The notes: generated by a model not told the origin, from the letters alone. A DNA stretch of 64,000 nt from an uncultured Alistipes sp. (GCA_944320685.1 CALUIK010000005.1:107392-171391); one strand, 5' to 3'. Positions 52,424-62,426 are shown, numbered from the stretch's first letter. A program made the numbers and translations.

Positions 52424-54583
52424 CTACAGCTCGATCGTCGCCTGCACGTCCTGTACGCCCAGCTCCGCACTGCGGTATGTCGGTGCGGCCGATGCCACAT
52501 GCAGGGTGTGCGTCCCCGGCAGGAGTTTCTTGCTTCCGTCCTCCTGTACCGTGGCCAGACGGTCGACGGGAACCTGAATCTTGACCGTGCGTGTCTGGCC
52601 GGCCTTCAGGTGCTCGCGGCTGAAAGCCACAAGCTGCGACTGCGGTGCCGCCGTGCCAGCTGCAGGCGACGAGTGGTAGAGCTGTACGGTCTCGTCGATG
52701 TCGGTCGCGCCCTCATTGCTCAACGTGATCTCTACGGTAACGGCCTTGCCTCCATCCACGGCGGCCTTGGCCGCCCCATAGGTGACCCTACCGTAGCTCA
52801 GGCCGTAGCCGAATGGCAGGAATATATTGTCGGTCATGTATTTGTATGTGCGTTCCTTCATCGAGTAGTCCTCGAATGGGGGCAGTTTCTCGGTCTCGGC
52901 AGGGAAGGTCACAGGCAGGCGGCCGCTGAAGTTGGCGTCGCCGAAGAGCAGATCTCCCAGCGCCTCTCCGCCGGCCTGTCCCGAATACCATGCCATAACC
53001 ACGGCGTCGGCCAGTTCGTATATCTCGCGCAGGTCGATGGGACTGCCGCCTGTGAGCACTACGACGATCCCTTCGCCCTTGTATCTCTTGAGTGTGCGCA
53101 GGTAGTTCATCTGCGACTCGGGCAGGCGCAGGTCCATACGGTCGCCGCTGGTGCTGTTGGCGATCGATTCGCCCTCCTCGCCCTCTACATTGCCGTTGTT
53201 GCCCATGAATACGATGGCGACATCCGCACCCGCGGCTTCGCCTATGTTCATGTTGGCGGCAAGGCCGTCGAGCTGCATGAATCCCGTGTGGTAGGATACC
53301 GTGGTGCCGGCGCTGACCTTCGATACTATGCCCTGAAGGTATGTGCTGTAGTCATCGCTCACCCCGTAATAGTTGCCCATCTGGTAGAAGACGTCCGTGG
53401 CACCGCTGCCCGACAGGTCGAGCGAGTGTATGTCCTTGTCGAGGGGCAGGATGCCGTCGTTCTTCAGCAGTACCATGCTCTCCGTGGCGGCACGTTTGGC
53501 CAAGGCCCGGTGTTCGGGCGAGCCGAGCGCATCCTCGGGCATATTGTTGTAGGGGCACTGCGGGTCGTCATGAAGGATGCCCAGCTTGAGCCGTGTCATG
53601 ATAGTCGGACGCAGGGCATTGTCCAGATCCTCCTCGGTTATGAGCTGCTTGGCGTATGCGTCCTTGAGCGTACGCATCGACGAGCCGCACTCGAGGTTGA
53701 GGCCGGCCTTGAGTGCCTTCACGGCGGCATCCATCTCGCAGCGGGTGCACTTGTGGCCCGTGTAGATGTCGGTCACGGCCCCGCAATCCGAGACGATGTG
53801 GCCCTTGAAGTGCCACCTGTTGCGCAGAATGTCCTGCATGAGGAAAGGGCTTGCCGAGCAGCAGTCGCCGTAGACGGCGTTGTAAGCCGTCATGACGGTC
53901 TCCACATTGGCATCCTTGACCAGCATTTCGAATGCCGGCAGATAGGTTTCGTAAAGGTCCTTCAGCGAAGGCTCGACATTGGCCGAGTGGCGCGTGGCCT
54001 CGGGACCCGAATGGACGGCATAGTGCTTGGCGCAGGCTGCCGCCTTGAGATATTGCGGGTCGTCGCCTTGGAGTCCCTTGACAAAGGCCGTCCCCAGCAT
54101 CCCCGTCAAGTATGGGTCCTCTCCGTATGTCTCCATGCCGCGGCCCCAGCGCGGGTCGCGGAAGATGTTGACGTTGGGTGACCAGAACGAAAGTCCCGAA
54201 TACCGGCGGTAATTGCCTATGCGCTGTGCGACTTGGTATTTGGCGCGAGCTTCGTCCGAGATGGCGTCGCCTATCCGCTTGAGCAGCTCGGTGTCGAAGG
54301 TGGCGCCCAGACCTATGGGCTGCGGGAAGACTGTGGCGCGGCCGCTGCGGCCTACGCCGTGAAGGCCCTCGTTCCACCAGTCGTAAGGTTTGATGTCGAG
54401 GCGTTCGATTGCGGGTGTCGAGTTCATCATCTGCCCGATCTTCTCGTCGACGGTCATGGCATCGAGCAACTCCTCGACCTGCTGCTGCATAGGAGCCGGC
54501 GCCTGTACCGTCTGCTTCGTCTGCCCGCCGCCGCATGCGGCAAGCAGTGCCGCGGCGCACAGAAATGGGATGTGTCGTTTCAT
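52424..54583 (-). CDS. GH3 beta-xylosidase/beta-glucosidase lipoprotein
   Basis: 719 aa with lipoprotein signal MKRHIPFLCAAALLAAC. N-terminal TIM barrel with KAAACAKHYAVHSGPE and nucleophile Asp266 in HIVSDCGAV; the surrounding WSPNVNIFRDPRWGRGMETYGEDPYLTG follows the xylosidase-like branch of GH3 (SDCGAV rather than SDWxAT). An alpha/beta sandwich and fibronectin-like domain complete the usual three-domain layout. It would release beta-linked xylose or glucose from chain ends. The xylose operon converges on it from the left, which favours xylose; the specificity is inferred. Confidence 0.92.
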   Translation of the reverse strand: MKRHIPFLCAAALLAACGGGQTKQTVQAPAPMQQQVEELLDAMTVDEKIGQMMNSTPAIERLDIKPYDWWNEGLHGVGRSGRATVFPQPIGLGATFDTELLKRIGDAISDEARAKYQVAQRIGNYRRYSGLSFWSPNVNIFRDPRWGRGMETYGEDPYLTGMLGTAFVKGLQGDDPQYLKAAACAKHYAVHSGPEATRHSANVEPSLKDLYETYLPAFEMLVKDANVETVMTAYNAVYGDCCSASPFLMQDILRNRWHFKGHIVSDCGAVTDIYTGHKCTRCEMDAAVKALKAGLNLECGSSMRTLKDAYAKQLITEEDLDNALRPTIMTRLKLGILHDDPQCPYNNMPEDALGSPEHRALAKRAATESMVLLKNDGILPLDKDIHSLDLSGSGATDVFYQMGNYYGVSDDYSTYLQGIVSKVSAGTTVSYHTGFMQLDGLAANMNIGEAAGADVAIVFMGNNGNVEGEEGESIANSTSGDRMDLRLPESQMNYLRTLKRYKGEGIVVVLTGGSPIDLREIYELADAVVMAWYSGQAGGEALGDLLFGDANFSGRLPVTFPAETEKLPPFEDYSMKERTYKYMTDNIFLPFGYGLSYGRVTYGAAKAAVDGGKAVTVEITLSNEGATDIDETVQLYHSSPAAGTAAPQSQLVAFSREHLKAGQTRTVKIQVPVDRLATVQEDGSKKLLPGTHTLHVASAAPTYRSAELGVQDVQATIEL

Positions 54584-54695
54584 ATAGGTTTGGTGTTAAA
54601 TGTTGGCGTGTTCGGATTTATACGGGTGCGGCCGTTCTTGGACGCAATATCCTGATGCGGCGCCATACTGTAAAAGGCTGCACCGTATTGTTATA

Positions 54696-54703
54696 CAAAT
54701 ATA
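54696..54703 (-). promoter_or_regulatory. Putative -7 element of GH3
   Basis: Minus-strand TATATTTG, 113 nt before the GH3 start; no matching -33 element. The rest of 54704-55060 has no gene I can support; it includes a TTGAGC / GCTCAA pair at 54794 and 54835 and a GCGGC/GCCGC hairpin at 54997-55010. Confidence 0.4.
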
Positions 54704-55061
54704 CGAAACGTCGTCCGAAAAACATTGCACCGATGAGCCGTATACGATAAAACCGTAGGCGTTTAAACCTCATCCTGACGCTATCTGTCCGCGTTGAGCA
54801 GGCCCGCGGCGCAGGTGGCGGCCGCAGGGACGTCGCTCAAACCGCCTCTATTTACGCCGTAACGCGTCCAGTACGCAGCTTGGAGGAGATTGTCCGTTGG
54901 GATGCGGAGCATGCGCCTATGTCTGTTTTTTTACGCTAAATATACACCGTTTTTTTGTATGTGCGGTCCTGACCGCGACAGTCCGTTGCTGCCGTTGCGG
55001 CTTAGGCCGCGACAGCCTCCGCTTTGCCGGTCAGCAGGCGGCGGGCTGGGCGTACTTATGA

Positions 55062-55101
55062 CAAGAATCCACGATCGGGAGGTGCCTGACGTGGATTCTT
55101 G
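55062..55101 (-). terminator. Putative terminator of the GH38-like gene
   Basis: 12-bp perfect stem CAAGAATCCACG / CGTGGATTCTTG, 16-nt loop, 65 nt past the stop; no strong T-run. Confidence 0.55.
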
Positions 55102-55165
55102 CGCTTGCGGCGGGTAATGGCCGTGTCGGGAGAACGGCTGCGATGCGGGGCGGCCGATGCGAGGC

Positions 55166-58100
55166 TTATAATTCGAGACGTACGAATACGTTTTCGTAAG
55201 GCTTTAGTTCGAGCGAGTCGGTGCGTTTGCCCACGGGTTCGTCGAGTACGTTCACCACCTCGAACCGGAGCGGGTTGCCGTCGGCGTCCATCAGCGTGAG
55301 GCTGGCCTCCCTGCCGTCGGTCTCGCGGAGGTTTACGAGTACTGCGCCAGCCTTTGCCTGCGACGGCGAGCACGATGTCATGAGTACGTGGTCGCATCCT
55401 GTACTGAAGAACGACCTCGACCATGCTTTGCCGTTATCGGCTTCCGCTGCCGGCATCACGCGGGCATAGAGCGGGATACGGTTGCCCCAGCCGAAGACGG
55501 AAGCTGCGGTGTTAGATACATCGTCGCTTGAAGTGAGCGTGTAGCTCCACCTGAGCTCACCTTCCTGCGAGGCTCGGAAATTGGTAGTCCAATAGTTGTT
55601 CGTCACCCATGAGAAGATATGCGGCTTTTCGTATTCCCGCGGCTGGCGGTACGGGTCGTTGAGCAGTTCTCCCATCATGAAGAGTGGTATGGCATCGCAG
55701 CTTACGAGTATCTGAGCCCGACCGTTTCGCACCGATACGAAGTTCTGTACCGTATTCCATGATGCCGAAGAGCCCTGGATCTGGTTCTCGCCGGCATGGA
55801 CGACGCCGCCCGGCACGTCGAAGAAGAGTTTACCGGCCTCCAGTGCGAATGGGAAGGCCACATACAGGGCTGACGGGGCGGTCTCGGGAAGGCGCCGCAC
55901 CGTATAGTTGAGGTCGATGCGCTTTACGGCGTTGTAGAGGAACATCTCTATCCGTACCCCGAAATCGGGGTCGCATCCCTCGGCCGTGCCGCGGAACGAG
56001 ACCGATGTATATATGTCGCCTCTGACGGCCCCCGTGAATCGCACGTCGCGCAGGCCCGAGCGGCGGCAGCGCTCGAATACCTTGCGCTCCATCTGGTGGC
56101 GGTCGCCTTCGAGCGATTCGTAGATCAGGTCACCGAGCCTCCATTCGGAACCGTCGTCGACCATCTCCATGTCCAGTTCCTTGTCGAAGAGCGAACGGAT
56201 GCCGCCTGTCGCAGGGTCGAACACTATGCGGTAGAAGTCGTTTTCGACCGTATTGTCCTCGGGCTCGAATGTATCGGGGGCTGCTGCTGCGCCCTCGTCG
56301 AGCACTATCTCGAAGGTCTTGTAGCCCATGGCGGGGATACGGTCCGCCCATACGGCGTAGTAGCGGCCTTCGCTGCGCGAACGGAGGGGTTCTACGGCCA
56401 ACGCGTTGCCGTTTTCGTCGAGCAGGCGGAAAGCGCGGTCCTTGGGGATCACCTCGAAGTCGATGTATACGGTTGCCATCGCCGAGCGCTCCCGTCCCAA
56501 CGGGTTGAAGAAGGTCAGCGTCGGACGCTCCGAACGGTGCAGGCCGCCTTGGAGCCGTCCGATAGAGGTCTCGTAGAGCATCTGTGCACTCTTGAGCGCC
56601 TCCCAGACATAGGATCCCTTTTCGGCCCACTGCACCTGCGAGTTTTCACACTGCGGGTCGCTGATGCTCTCCGCCGCGCCGAAAGTGTGTTCGTCGTAGA
56701 AGAGCAGGTTCTCGTGTATGCGGCGCAGTTCGTCGTGCATGCCTTCGACGCCTTTGTCGCCAGCCATGACGGCCATCGAGAGCATGCCGCCTATGGTGAT
56801 CATGTCGGACTGGGTCTTACGCGATGCCGCCGTCTCGCGCGCTGCCGAGCCGAAGCCGTCGGTCCACCAGTCGGGATAGGCCGCACGGTATACGGGAAGG
56901 CGGTCTCCGTATTGTGTGTCGATCTGTTCGAGGAATTCATGTACGGTGGCGCTGCGCAGTTTGGGCCATGCGTAGTGTTTGTTCCAGTCGCGGATGAGGG
57001 CGCATTCGCGCATCGACGGGGGAGAGTTGTCGGTTGAGTAGCCGGAGTACTGCACTGCTACAAGCGGGAACTCATAACCGTTGTCGCGGAGCGAACGTAT
57101 GTATGAGAATACCCCTTTGCGTACACTCTCCATGTCGCCGCGGTCTATGCCCCAGAAGTTCCCCGTCATGTAGTGGTCGGCGCGGAACGAGAGAAGGCTC
57201 TTGCCCGAGGGGGACTCCCAGCGGTAGAGCGTCGGGCGATCGAACGGGATCAAGGCGCGGTGGCTGTTCGATCCCATGGTCAGGTATTTCACCCCGATGT
57301 CGGGCAGGTAGTCGGCCAAGCACCAAGCCACTCCGTTGACGTCGTCCTGCATGGCCGTCTCGACGGGAATGCCCAGTTCGTGGAAACGGGCTATCGGTGC
57401 GAGGAAGGTCTTGTAGGCATTTTCGCCCGACAGCTCCGACATGTTGAAGAACATGGCCGTTACCTCGATCTGTCCGTTCCTGACGAAGTGCAGGAACCGC
57501 TCTACCTGTTCGGCGGGGCGTGTGCGCAGCCATTCGCGCACGGCCCATGACGCCTCGCACGACCAGCGGAATTTAGCATCGTCGGGGTAGTCGGCCGTAG
57601 CGTCGCAGTAGTCGAGTGCATAGTCGATATATCGCAGGTGCTCGGTGAGTATCTCTGTTTGGGGTTTGGTGTAACCTATGTCGGTATGGGTATGCTGTAC
57701 GAGGTATACAGTCCACCTCTCGGCCGGTTGTATCTCGGTTTCGACGGTGTCGCTGCCGTCCGGCGTCCCGACTGCGAAACGCACGCGACGGCCGTCGTAC
57801 CCGTCGGGAATGCCGATTTGTATGCGGTTGATGCCTGCCGCGAGGGTCAGCCTGCCACCGGCCTTGCCGTCATAGCTCCACTCGGCTGTGCAGGGGCGGG
57901 TATCCCAGTTGGCTATGTCGAGGGTTACGGGATGCAGCAGCTCTTCGTGTGTCCGTCCGTAGACCAGCGCTGGCTCCGAAGCGGCCGCCAGCAGTGAGAC
58001 TCCCCCTTCTGCCGGAGCGCTTTCCACCGGTTCCGACGCTTCGAGGGTCACGGCGTCGAGTACCATCCAGCTGCCGGAGAGTGTACGTACTGAGAGTATG

Positions 58101-58621
58101 TTGCCGCCCGTACGGAGTGCACCGCGGGGAATCTCCACCTCGGCGCAGAACCCCTGTGACGAAGTCTTGCGTGTGCCGAGGTAGTTCTGGCCGGTGCCGG
58201 CGGGCGTCTGTACCTCCGTGCGGAAATCATTGAGGATCACCTCCAGCCGCGGGGGCAGGGCGCTGTGTACCTCGACAAAGTCGAGTTTCAGCCGTAGTGC
58301 GGCATCGATGGCGGCCTCGCGGACACCGAAGCGGACGATCACTCCGCCATGCGGGTTGCCAGCCCATGAGTCGGCGGGGCCCGGTATGGCGAACGGAACG
58401 TCGGAAGCGGAACTGCACCCTACCGTGTAGAGCGCGACGCCGACGGGAAAATGTTTGGGGATCTCGGTGTAGTTTCTGTCGTCGAGCGCGAACTCCGACG
58501 ATGAGCCGTCGGCATTGCCGATCTGCCACAGAGTCACGGGATACTGATGCGCCCAAAGGCTGCTGCACATAAGGGTCATAAGTATGGACAACAGCGCGAA
58601 TCTGCGGTTTGTCATAGCCAT
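55166..58621 (-). CDS. Large GH38-like alpha-mannosidase with N-terminal carbohydrate-binding-like domain
   Basis: 1151 aa from the ATG at 58621 (another at 58615); signal peptide MTNRRFALLSILMTLMCSSLWA follows. Residues about 30-210 (PVTLWQIGNADGSSSEFAL...SWMVLDAVTLEA) look like the CBM-like domain III of rhamnogalacturonan lyases. The GH38 barrel then has the zinc-binding HTHTDIGYTKPQTE and the nucleophile region AMQDDVNGVAW at about 426. The C-terminal half is the mannosidase beta-domain. It would hydrolyse alpha-mannosides in the periplasm or outside. The fusion with a pectin-lyase-type binding domain is unusual, so the true substrate may differ. The promoter lies 170 nt upstream. Confidence 0.85.
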   Translation of the reverse strand: MAMTNRRFALLSILMTLMCSSLWAHQYPVTLWQIGNADGSSSEFALDDRNYTEIPKHFPVGVALYTVGCSSASDVPFAIPGPADSWAGNPHGGVIVRFGVREAAIDAALRLKLDFVEVHSALPPRLEVILNDFRTEVQTPAGTGQNYLGTRKTSSQGFCAEVEIPRGALRTGGNILSVRTLSGSWMVLDAVTLEASEPVESAPAEGGVSLLAAASEPALVYGRTHEELLHPVTLDIANWDTRPCTAEWSYDGKAGGRLTLAAGINRIQIGIPDGYDGRRVRFAVGTPDGSDTVETEIQPAERWTVYLVQHTHTDIGYTKPQTEILTEHLRYIDYALDYCDATADYPDDAKFRWSCEASWAVREWLRTRPAEQVERFLHFVRNGQIEVTAMFFNMSELSGENAYKTFLAPIARFHELGIPVETAMQDDVNGVAWCLADYLPDIGVKYLTMGSNSHRALIPFDRPTLYRWESPSGKSLLSFRADHYMTGNFWGIDRGDMESVRKGVFSYIRSLRDNGYEFPLVAVQYSGYSTDNSPPSMRECALIRDWNKHYAWPKLRSATVHEFLEQIDTQYGDRLPVYRAAYPDWWTDGFGSAARETAASRKTQSDMITIGGMLSMAVMAGDKGVEGMHDELRRIHENLLFYDEHTFGAAESISDPQCENSQVQWAEKGSYVWEALKSAQMLYETSIGRLQGGLHRSERPTLTFFNPLGRERSAMATVYIDFEVIPKDRAFRLLDENGNALAVEPLRSRSEGRYYAVWADRIPAMGYKTFEIVLDEGAAAAPDTFEPEDNTVENDFYRIVFDPATGGIRSLFDKELDMEMVDDGSEWRLGDLIYESLEGDRHQMERKVFERCRRSGLRDVRFTGAVRGDIYTSVSFRGTAEGCDPDFGVRIEMFLYNAVKRIDLNYTVRRLPETAPSALYVAFPFALEAGKLFFDVPGGVVHAGENQIQGSSASWNTVQNFVSVRNGRAQILVSCDAIPLFMMGELLNDPYRQPREYEKPHIFSWVTNNYWTTNFRASQEGELRWSYTLTSSDDVSNTAASVFGWGNRIPLYARVMPAAEADNGKAWSRSFFSTGCDHVLMTSCSPSQAKAGAVLVNLRETDGREASLTLMDADGNPLRFEVVNVLDEPVGKRTDSLELKPYENVFVRLEL

Positions 58622-58791
58622 ATGCTTTTGTATTTCAATAATGTCTAATAGTGTCAAGTGTGGTGCCGTTGGGTACGGTTGCGGCATGCGCTGCCGCGGC
58701 GGCCTTACCGCCGCAATGCCGATACGGCTTGTTGCCGGTTGGTGCCTGTTTGTCGTGGCCATATGCATTTGTTCATACATACGCCGCTTGA

Positions 58792-58822
58792 CAAATATAT
58801 GAAGAGATTTCCAATAAATCAA
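58792..58822 (-). promoter_or_regulatory. Promoter of the GH38-like gene
   Basis: Minus-strand TTG (58822-58820), 20-bp spacer, TATATTTG (58799-58792). It implies a 165-nt leader before the start at 58621. The 705-bp gap 58622-59326 contains no gene I can support. Confidence 0.6.
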
Positions 58823-59015
58823 CCCGCGGTGTCCATTCTCATGTTGCGGGGCTTTGCGCCTGCCTTATGCGGGGATTTTCGCAGGTCGTCGTGATTCGAC
58901 TGTATAATGTTGTATATGCGTGTGATACGCAGGGGCTGGAAGCGGGGCGGGTCCCTCGTGTGCGGCGTTGGAAGGCTCTTGAGGGACGCGCTGAAGCGAA
59001 AAGGGGAATAAGCGA

Positions 59016-59045
59016 TTGCGGAATCAGAAAAAAACACTATGTTTG
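59016..59045 (+). promoter_or_regulatory. Promoter of the DUF5054 operon
   Basis: TTG at 59016-59018, 19-bp spacer, TATGTTTG at 59038-59045. The leader to 59327 would be about 275 nt, unusually long for this genome; a CGGCGG / CCGCCG hairpin lies near 59155. Confidence 0.6.
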
Positions 59046-59326
59046 TACATATGGAACCGCATGCATAATCTGCAGGGCATTGCCGTGTAAGCCTCCGATG
59101 CGGCAGGTCCGTGACGGAGAGGTCGTGCAAGGTGCATCTGGGATATGGGCGGCGGCGGATTAGCCCGCCGTACGGGTAGATGGGGCAGGGTGTCATCCCC
59201 CTTCAGGTTTCAGCAGTATCCCGTACAGTCCGGAGATGGTGTGCATAGGCATGTGTGTCCAGAGCCTTGCGGAACTGCATGCAATAAGCTTCATTGGAAC
59301 GATAAATGAACACATATAAATATGGC

Positions 59327-61354
59327 ATGAAAAAAATTCCGATACTGCTTTCTCTCCTCGTGTCGCTGGCATGGGGCAGCAGGGCCGAAGCCGCCGTACA
59401 GGATGGCTCCGGTGCCAGAATAGAAAAGGTTTTCGTGATATTCAAGACCCATCTCGACATAGGGTTTACCGACCTCAGCTCGAAGGTCGAGCAGCGTTAC
59501 GTCGACCTCTACATACCGAAGGCCATCGAGGTCGCGCGCCGCCTGCGTGAGGAGGGGCGCGGCGAAGGCTATGTGTGGACGACGGGTGCATGGCTCGTCG
59601 ATGCATACCTGCGGCAGGCGTCGCCCGAGGCCGCAGCGGAACTCGAGGAGGCGGTCCGCCGCGGCGACATCGTGTGGAACGGCATGCCCTATACGGTCGA
59701 GTCGGAATCCATGAACCGAGCCCTGTTCGAAGGTATCCTGCGGCTGTCGCGGCGCCTTGACGCAAGGTTCGGCAAGCATACCGTGGCGGCCAAGATGACC
59801 GATGTGCCGGGGCATACGCGCAGCATAGTCCCGCTGTTGAGCGAGGCGGGGATACGTTTCCTGCACGTGGGGACCAATCCTGCCGTCAGCGTGCCCGACG
59901 TGCCGCCCGTCTGCCGGTGGCGCGATCCGTTGGGGCGTGAGATAATACTTATGTACCAAGGTTCATACGGCGACACGATGATCCTGCCCGATGGCCGTAC
60001 CGCCGTGTCGGTGAACCTTACGGGCGACAACCACGGCCCCCATTCGGTGGAGGAGGTGCACGGCATATTCGCCTCGCTGCGCGAGCGCTATCCCGGGGCC
60101 CGTATTGTGGCGGCATCGTTGAACGACGTGGCGGAGGCGATAGAGCCCATGCGCGGCAGTCTGCCGGTGGTCACCTCCGAAATAGGCGATACGTGGATCT
60201 ATGGTTACGGCAGTTCGCCGCTGCGTATGGCCCGATTCCGTGAACTCGGACGCCTTTACGACGAATGGATCGGTCAGGGACGTCTGGACCCCGACAGCGA
60301 CGAGGCCGTCGACTTTGCCGTTCGGCTGGGGATGATCGCCGAGCACACGTGGGGAGTAGACGTGAAGACCCATCTTCGTAATTGGGACAAATATGACTTC
60401 GGCTCCTTTACGGCGGCACGCGGCACGCAACCCGAATTCCGCTTTGCGGAACAATCGTGGCACGAGTTGGACGAGAATATCGACAAGGCGGTGGCGCTGC
60501 TGCCCGATACGTTGCGGGCCGAGGCGGCGGAGGCCCTGCGTAGGATAGGCGAGGTGGACCGTCGCCCTGTCGCGGGCGATGACACCGACCGGAGACTGGA
60601 TGCCGAGGGCCGGTACGAATTGGGAACAAAAACTGCGAAATGCCTGCTGGGAGGTATCGCCTACCAGAGTTTTTCGAGTGAGGACTATGCCCGTTTCCAA
60701 GATGCCTACCTCACCAGCCGCGTGCAGTGGGCGGTCGAGGACAACGGCAAGCCGGGGCTGGAGAGCAGTCCTGCCCGCAGTGCCGTTATCGAGGCCCGTG
60801 TGGCGGCGTGTGAGGTGGAGCGCGGCAGGCGGGGACGGCACATACGCGCCGAGATGGTCTTCCCCGAGGATGAACGTATCGACGGACGCGTCCTGCCCGA
60901 GGCCGTGCGCTGCGAATGGGTGATAGCGCGCGACGGACGCAGTGCCGCATGGACGGTGGACATCGTCGGCAAGCCTGCGAACCGCATGCCCGAGGCATAT
61001 TGGGTCTCGTTCCGCCCCGAGGAGATCATATCGGTCGTGGCCGAGAAGACGGGAGACCGTGTCGACCTGCTCGACGTGGTCCCGGGCGGCAACCGCCAGA
61101 TGCACGGGATAGACCGCTATGTGGATGTGGTTACGCGAGGCGGTACGCTCCGCATCACATCGCCGGATGCGCTGCTTGCGGTAGTGGGCGAGCGCGGCGC
61201 CTTGAACTATTCGACCGAACGGCCGGATCTGCGGCAGGGTATCCACTTCTGTCTCTACAATAACCTTTGGGGCACGAATTTCTCGATGTGGTGGGGCGGC
61301 GACATGCGTTACAGGTTCTATGTGGAGTGGCTCGATGACGCGGGGAAACGGTGA
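59327..61354 (+). CDS. DUF5054 / GH38-related secreted glycosidase
   Basis: 675 aa from the ATG at 59327 (MKKIPILLSLLVSLAWGSRAEA signal). The barrel mirrors GH38: zinc motif KTHLDIGFTD at about 40-44 and the nucleophile-equivalent Asp159 in MTDVPGHT, comparable to xDPFGH of alpha-mannosidases. A further conserved stretch is WIYGYGSSPLRMARFREL. DUF5054 proteins are unassigned in activity. This one faces the large GH38-like gene and precedes a UTRA regulator by 49 nt, so it probably belongs to the same substrate response. Confidence 0.85.
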   Translation: MKKIPILLSLLVSLAWGSRAEAAVQDGSGARIEKVFVIFKTHLDIGFTDLSSKVEQRYVDLYIPKAIEVARRLREEGRGEGYVWTTGAWLVDAYLRQASPEAAAELEEAVRRGDIVWNGMPYTVESESMNRALFEGILRLSRRLDARFGKHTVAAKMTDVPGHTRSIVPLLSEAGIRFLHVGTNPAVSVPDVPPVCRWRDPLGREIILMYQGSYGDTMILPDGRTAVSVNLTGDNHGPHSVEEVHGIFASLRERYPGARIVAASLNDVAEAIEPMRGSLPVVTSEIGDTWIYGYGSSPLRMARFRELGRLYDEWIGQGRLDPDSDEAVDFAVRLGMIAEHTWGVDVKTHLRNWDKYDFGSFTAARGTQPEFRFAEQSWHELDENIDKAVALLPDTLRAEAAEALRRIGEVDRRPVAGDDTDRRLDAEGRYELGTKTAKCLLGGIAYQSFSSEDYARFQDAYLTSRVQWAVEDNGKPGLESSPARSAVIEARVAACEVERGRRGRHIRAEMVFPEDERIDGRVLPEAVRCEWVIARDGRSAAWTVDIVGKPANRMPEAYWVSFRPEEIISVVAEKTGDRVDLLDVVPGGNRQMHGIDRYVDVVTRGGTLRITSPDALLAVVGERGALNYSTERPDLRQGIHFCLYNNLWGTNFSMWWGGDMRYRFYVEWLDDAGKR

Positions 61355-61403
61355 GAATAGCGTGCCGCCGCTGTTTGGGTATCGATTTGACTGATTGCGT
61401 ATA

Positions 61404-62135
61404 ATGAGTGCACAGATAGACTTTTCAAGCAAGATTCCGTATCACGTGCAGGCGGAGAATATCCTGCGCCGCATGATCAACACCGAGAAATACCGTTCGG
61501 GGGCCATACTGCCGAACGAGGTGGACCTCGCGCAGGAACTCGGAATATCGCGCAGCACCCTGCGGCAGGCGATCAACAGGCTGGTGGGTGAAGGGCTGCT
61601 GATCCGCAAGAAAGGGGTGGGGACTACGGTCAATACCTTAGGCAGGGCGAGCAGCAATGCCCGAAACTGGATGAGTTTTTCGCAGGAGATGAAGTCTTTG
61701 GGCATCACGGTCAGGAATTACGAACTGCACATATGCTGGGAGTGTGCTGCGCCGGAGGTGGTGCGGTTCTTCCATGCGGCCCCTGATACCCGTATGCTGC
61801 GCATGTCGCGTGTGCGCGGGAACGAGCAGACGCCCATCGTCTACTTCTACTCCTACTTCAATCCCGCCATCGGGATGACCGGCGATGAGGACTTCTCCCA
61901 ACCGCTATACACGATGCTTGAGCGGCGTTACGGTGTCGTGGTCCACAAATCTGTCGAGGAGGTGAGCGCCATGTTGGCGGATGGCGGACTGGCCGCAAAG
62001 CTCGGTATAGGGGTCGGGGACCCTGTCCTCAAACGCAAGCGGTTCGTGCTCGACGCCGCAGGATTTGCCGTTGAGTTCAACGTGGGGTATTACCGCGCGG
62101 ACCTGTTCACATACCGTATCGAAGCCGGCAAATAG
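61404..62135 (+). CDS. GntR/HutC family regulator (UTRA domain)
   Basis: 243 aa from the ATG at 61404. GntR winged helix (IPYHVQAENILRRMINTEKYRSGAILPNEVDLAQELGISRSTLRQAINRLVGEGLLIRKKGVGTTV) and a UTRA effector domain with RMLRMSRVRGNEQTPIVYFYSYFNP and DPVLKRKRFVLDAAGFAVEFN. Such regulators bind sugar phosphates or amino sugars. Lying directly behind DUF5054, it probably controls the divergent GH38-like and DUF5054 genes. I found no convincing repeated operator at their promoters. The following gap 62136-62361 holds nothing. Confidence 0.93.
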   Translation: MSAQIDFSSKIPYHVQAENILRRMINTEKYRSGAILPNEVDLAQELGISRSTLRQAINRLVGEGLLIRKKGVGTTVNTLGRASSNARNWMSFSQEMKSLGITVRNYELHICWECAAPEVVRFFHAAPDTRMLRMSRVRGNEQTPIVYFYSYFNPAIGMTGDEDFSQPLYTMLERRYGVVVHKSVEEVSAMLADGGLAAKLGIGVGDPVLKRKRFVLDAAGFAVEFNVGYYRADLFTYRIEAGK

Positions 62136-62361
62136 GGGTGCAGGCCTTCCGGCCAAGAAAAGCGCAGAATGAAGTTTGCGCGGACTTTGCCATGAATGCC
62201 GGCAAACAGCCTGTGGCGCGTCGTGCAGCCGGCTGACCCTGCAAAAAAGGGCATGCAGTACGGAGCCGGATGTCGGGAAAAGAGAGGCGTCTCGCTAAAC
62301 TTGTGTGAAATAGATACTCAAAAGCATGAGCGGCGTGTTGCAAAATCCTTAAAATTAGGTA

Positions 62362-62392
62362 TTGTCCGATAATTTCAGCCCCTGTACCTTTG
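62362..62392 (+). promoter_or_regulatory. Promoter of the TetR gene
   Basis: TTG at 62362-62364, 20-bp spacer, TACCTTTG at 62385-62392. Confidence 0.65.
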
Positions 62393-62426
62393 TATGTGCA
62401 GAACGGAAGCGCTGTTCATTATAAAA

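Noticed and set aside
58867..59163. 98-codon open frame in the GH38/DUF5054 gap
   Set aside because: No domain, no ribosome site, and it spans the predicted promoter of DUF5054.
59046..59326. Riboswitch in the DUF5054 leader
   Set aside because: I could not find the conserved core of any riboswitch class I know; only a short GC hairpin near 59155.
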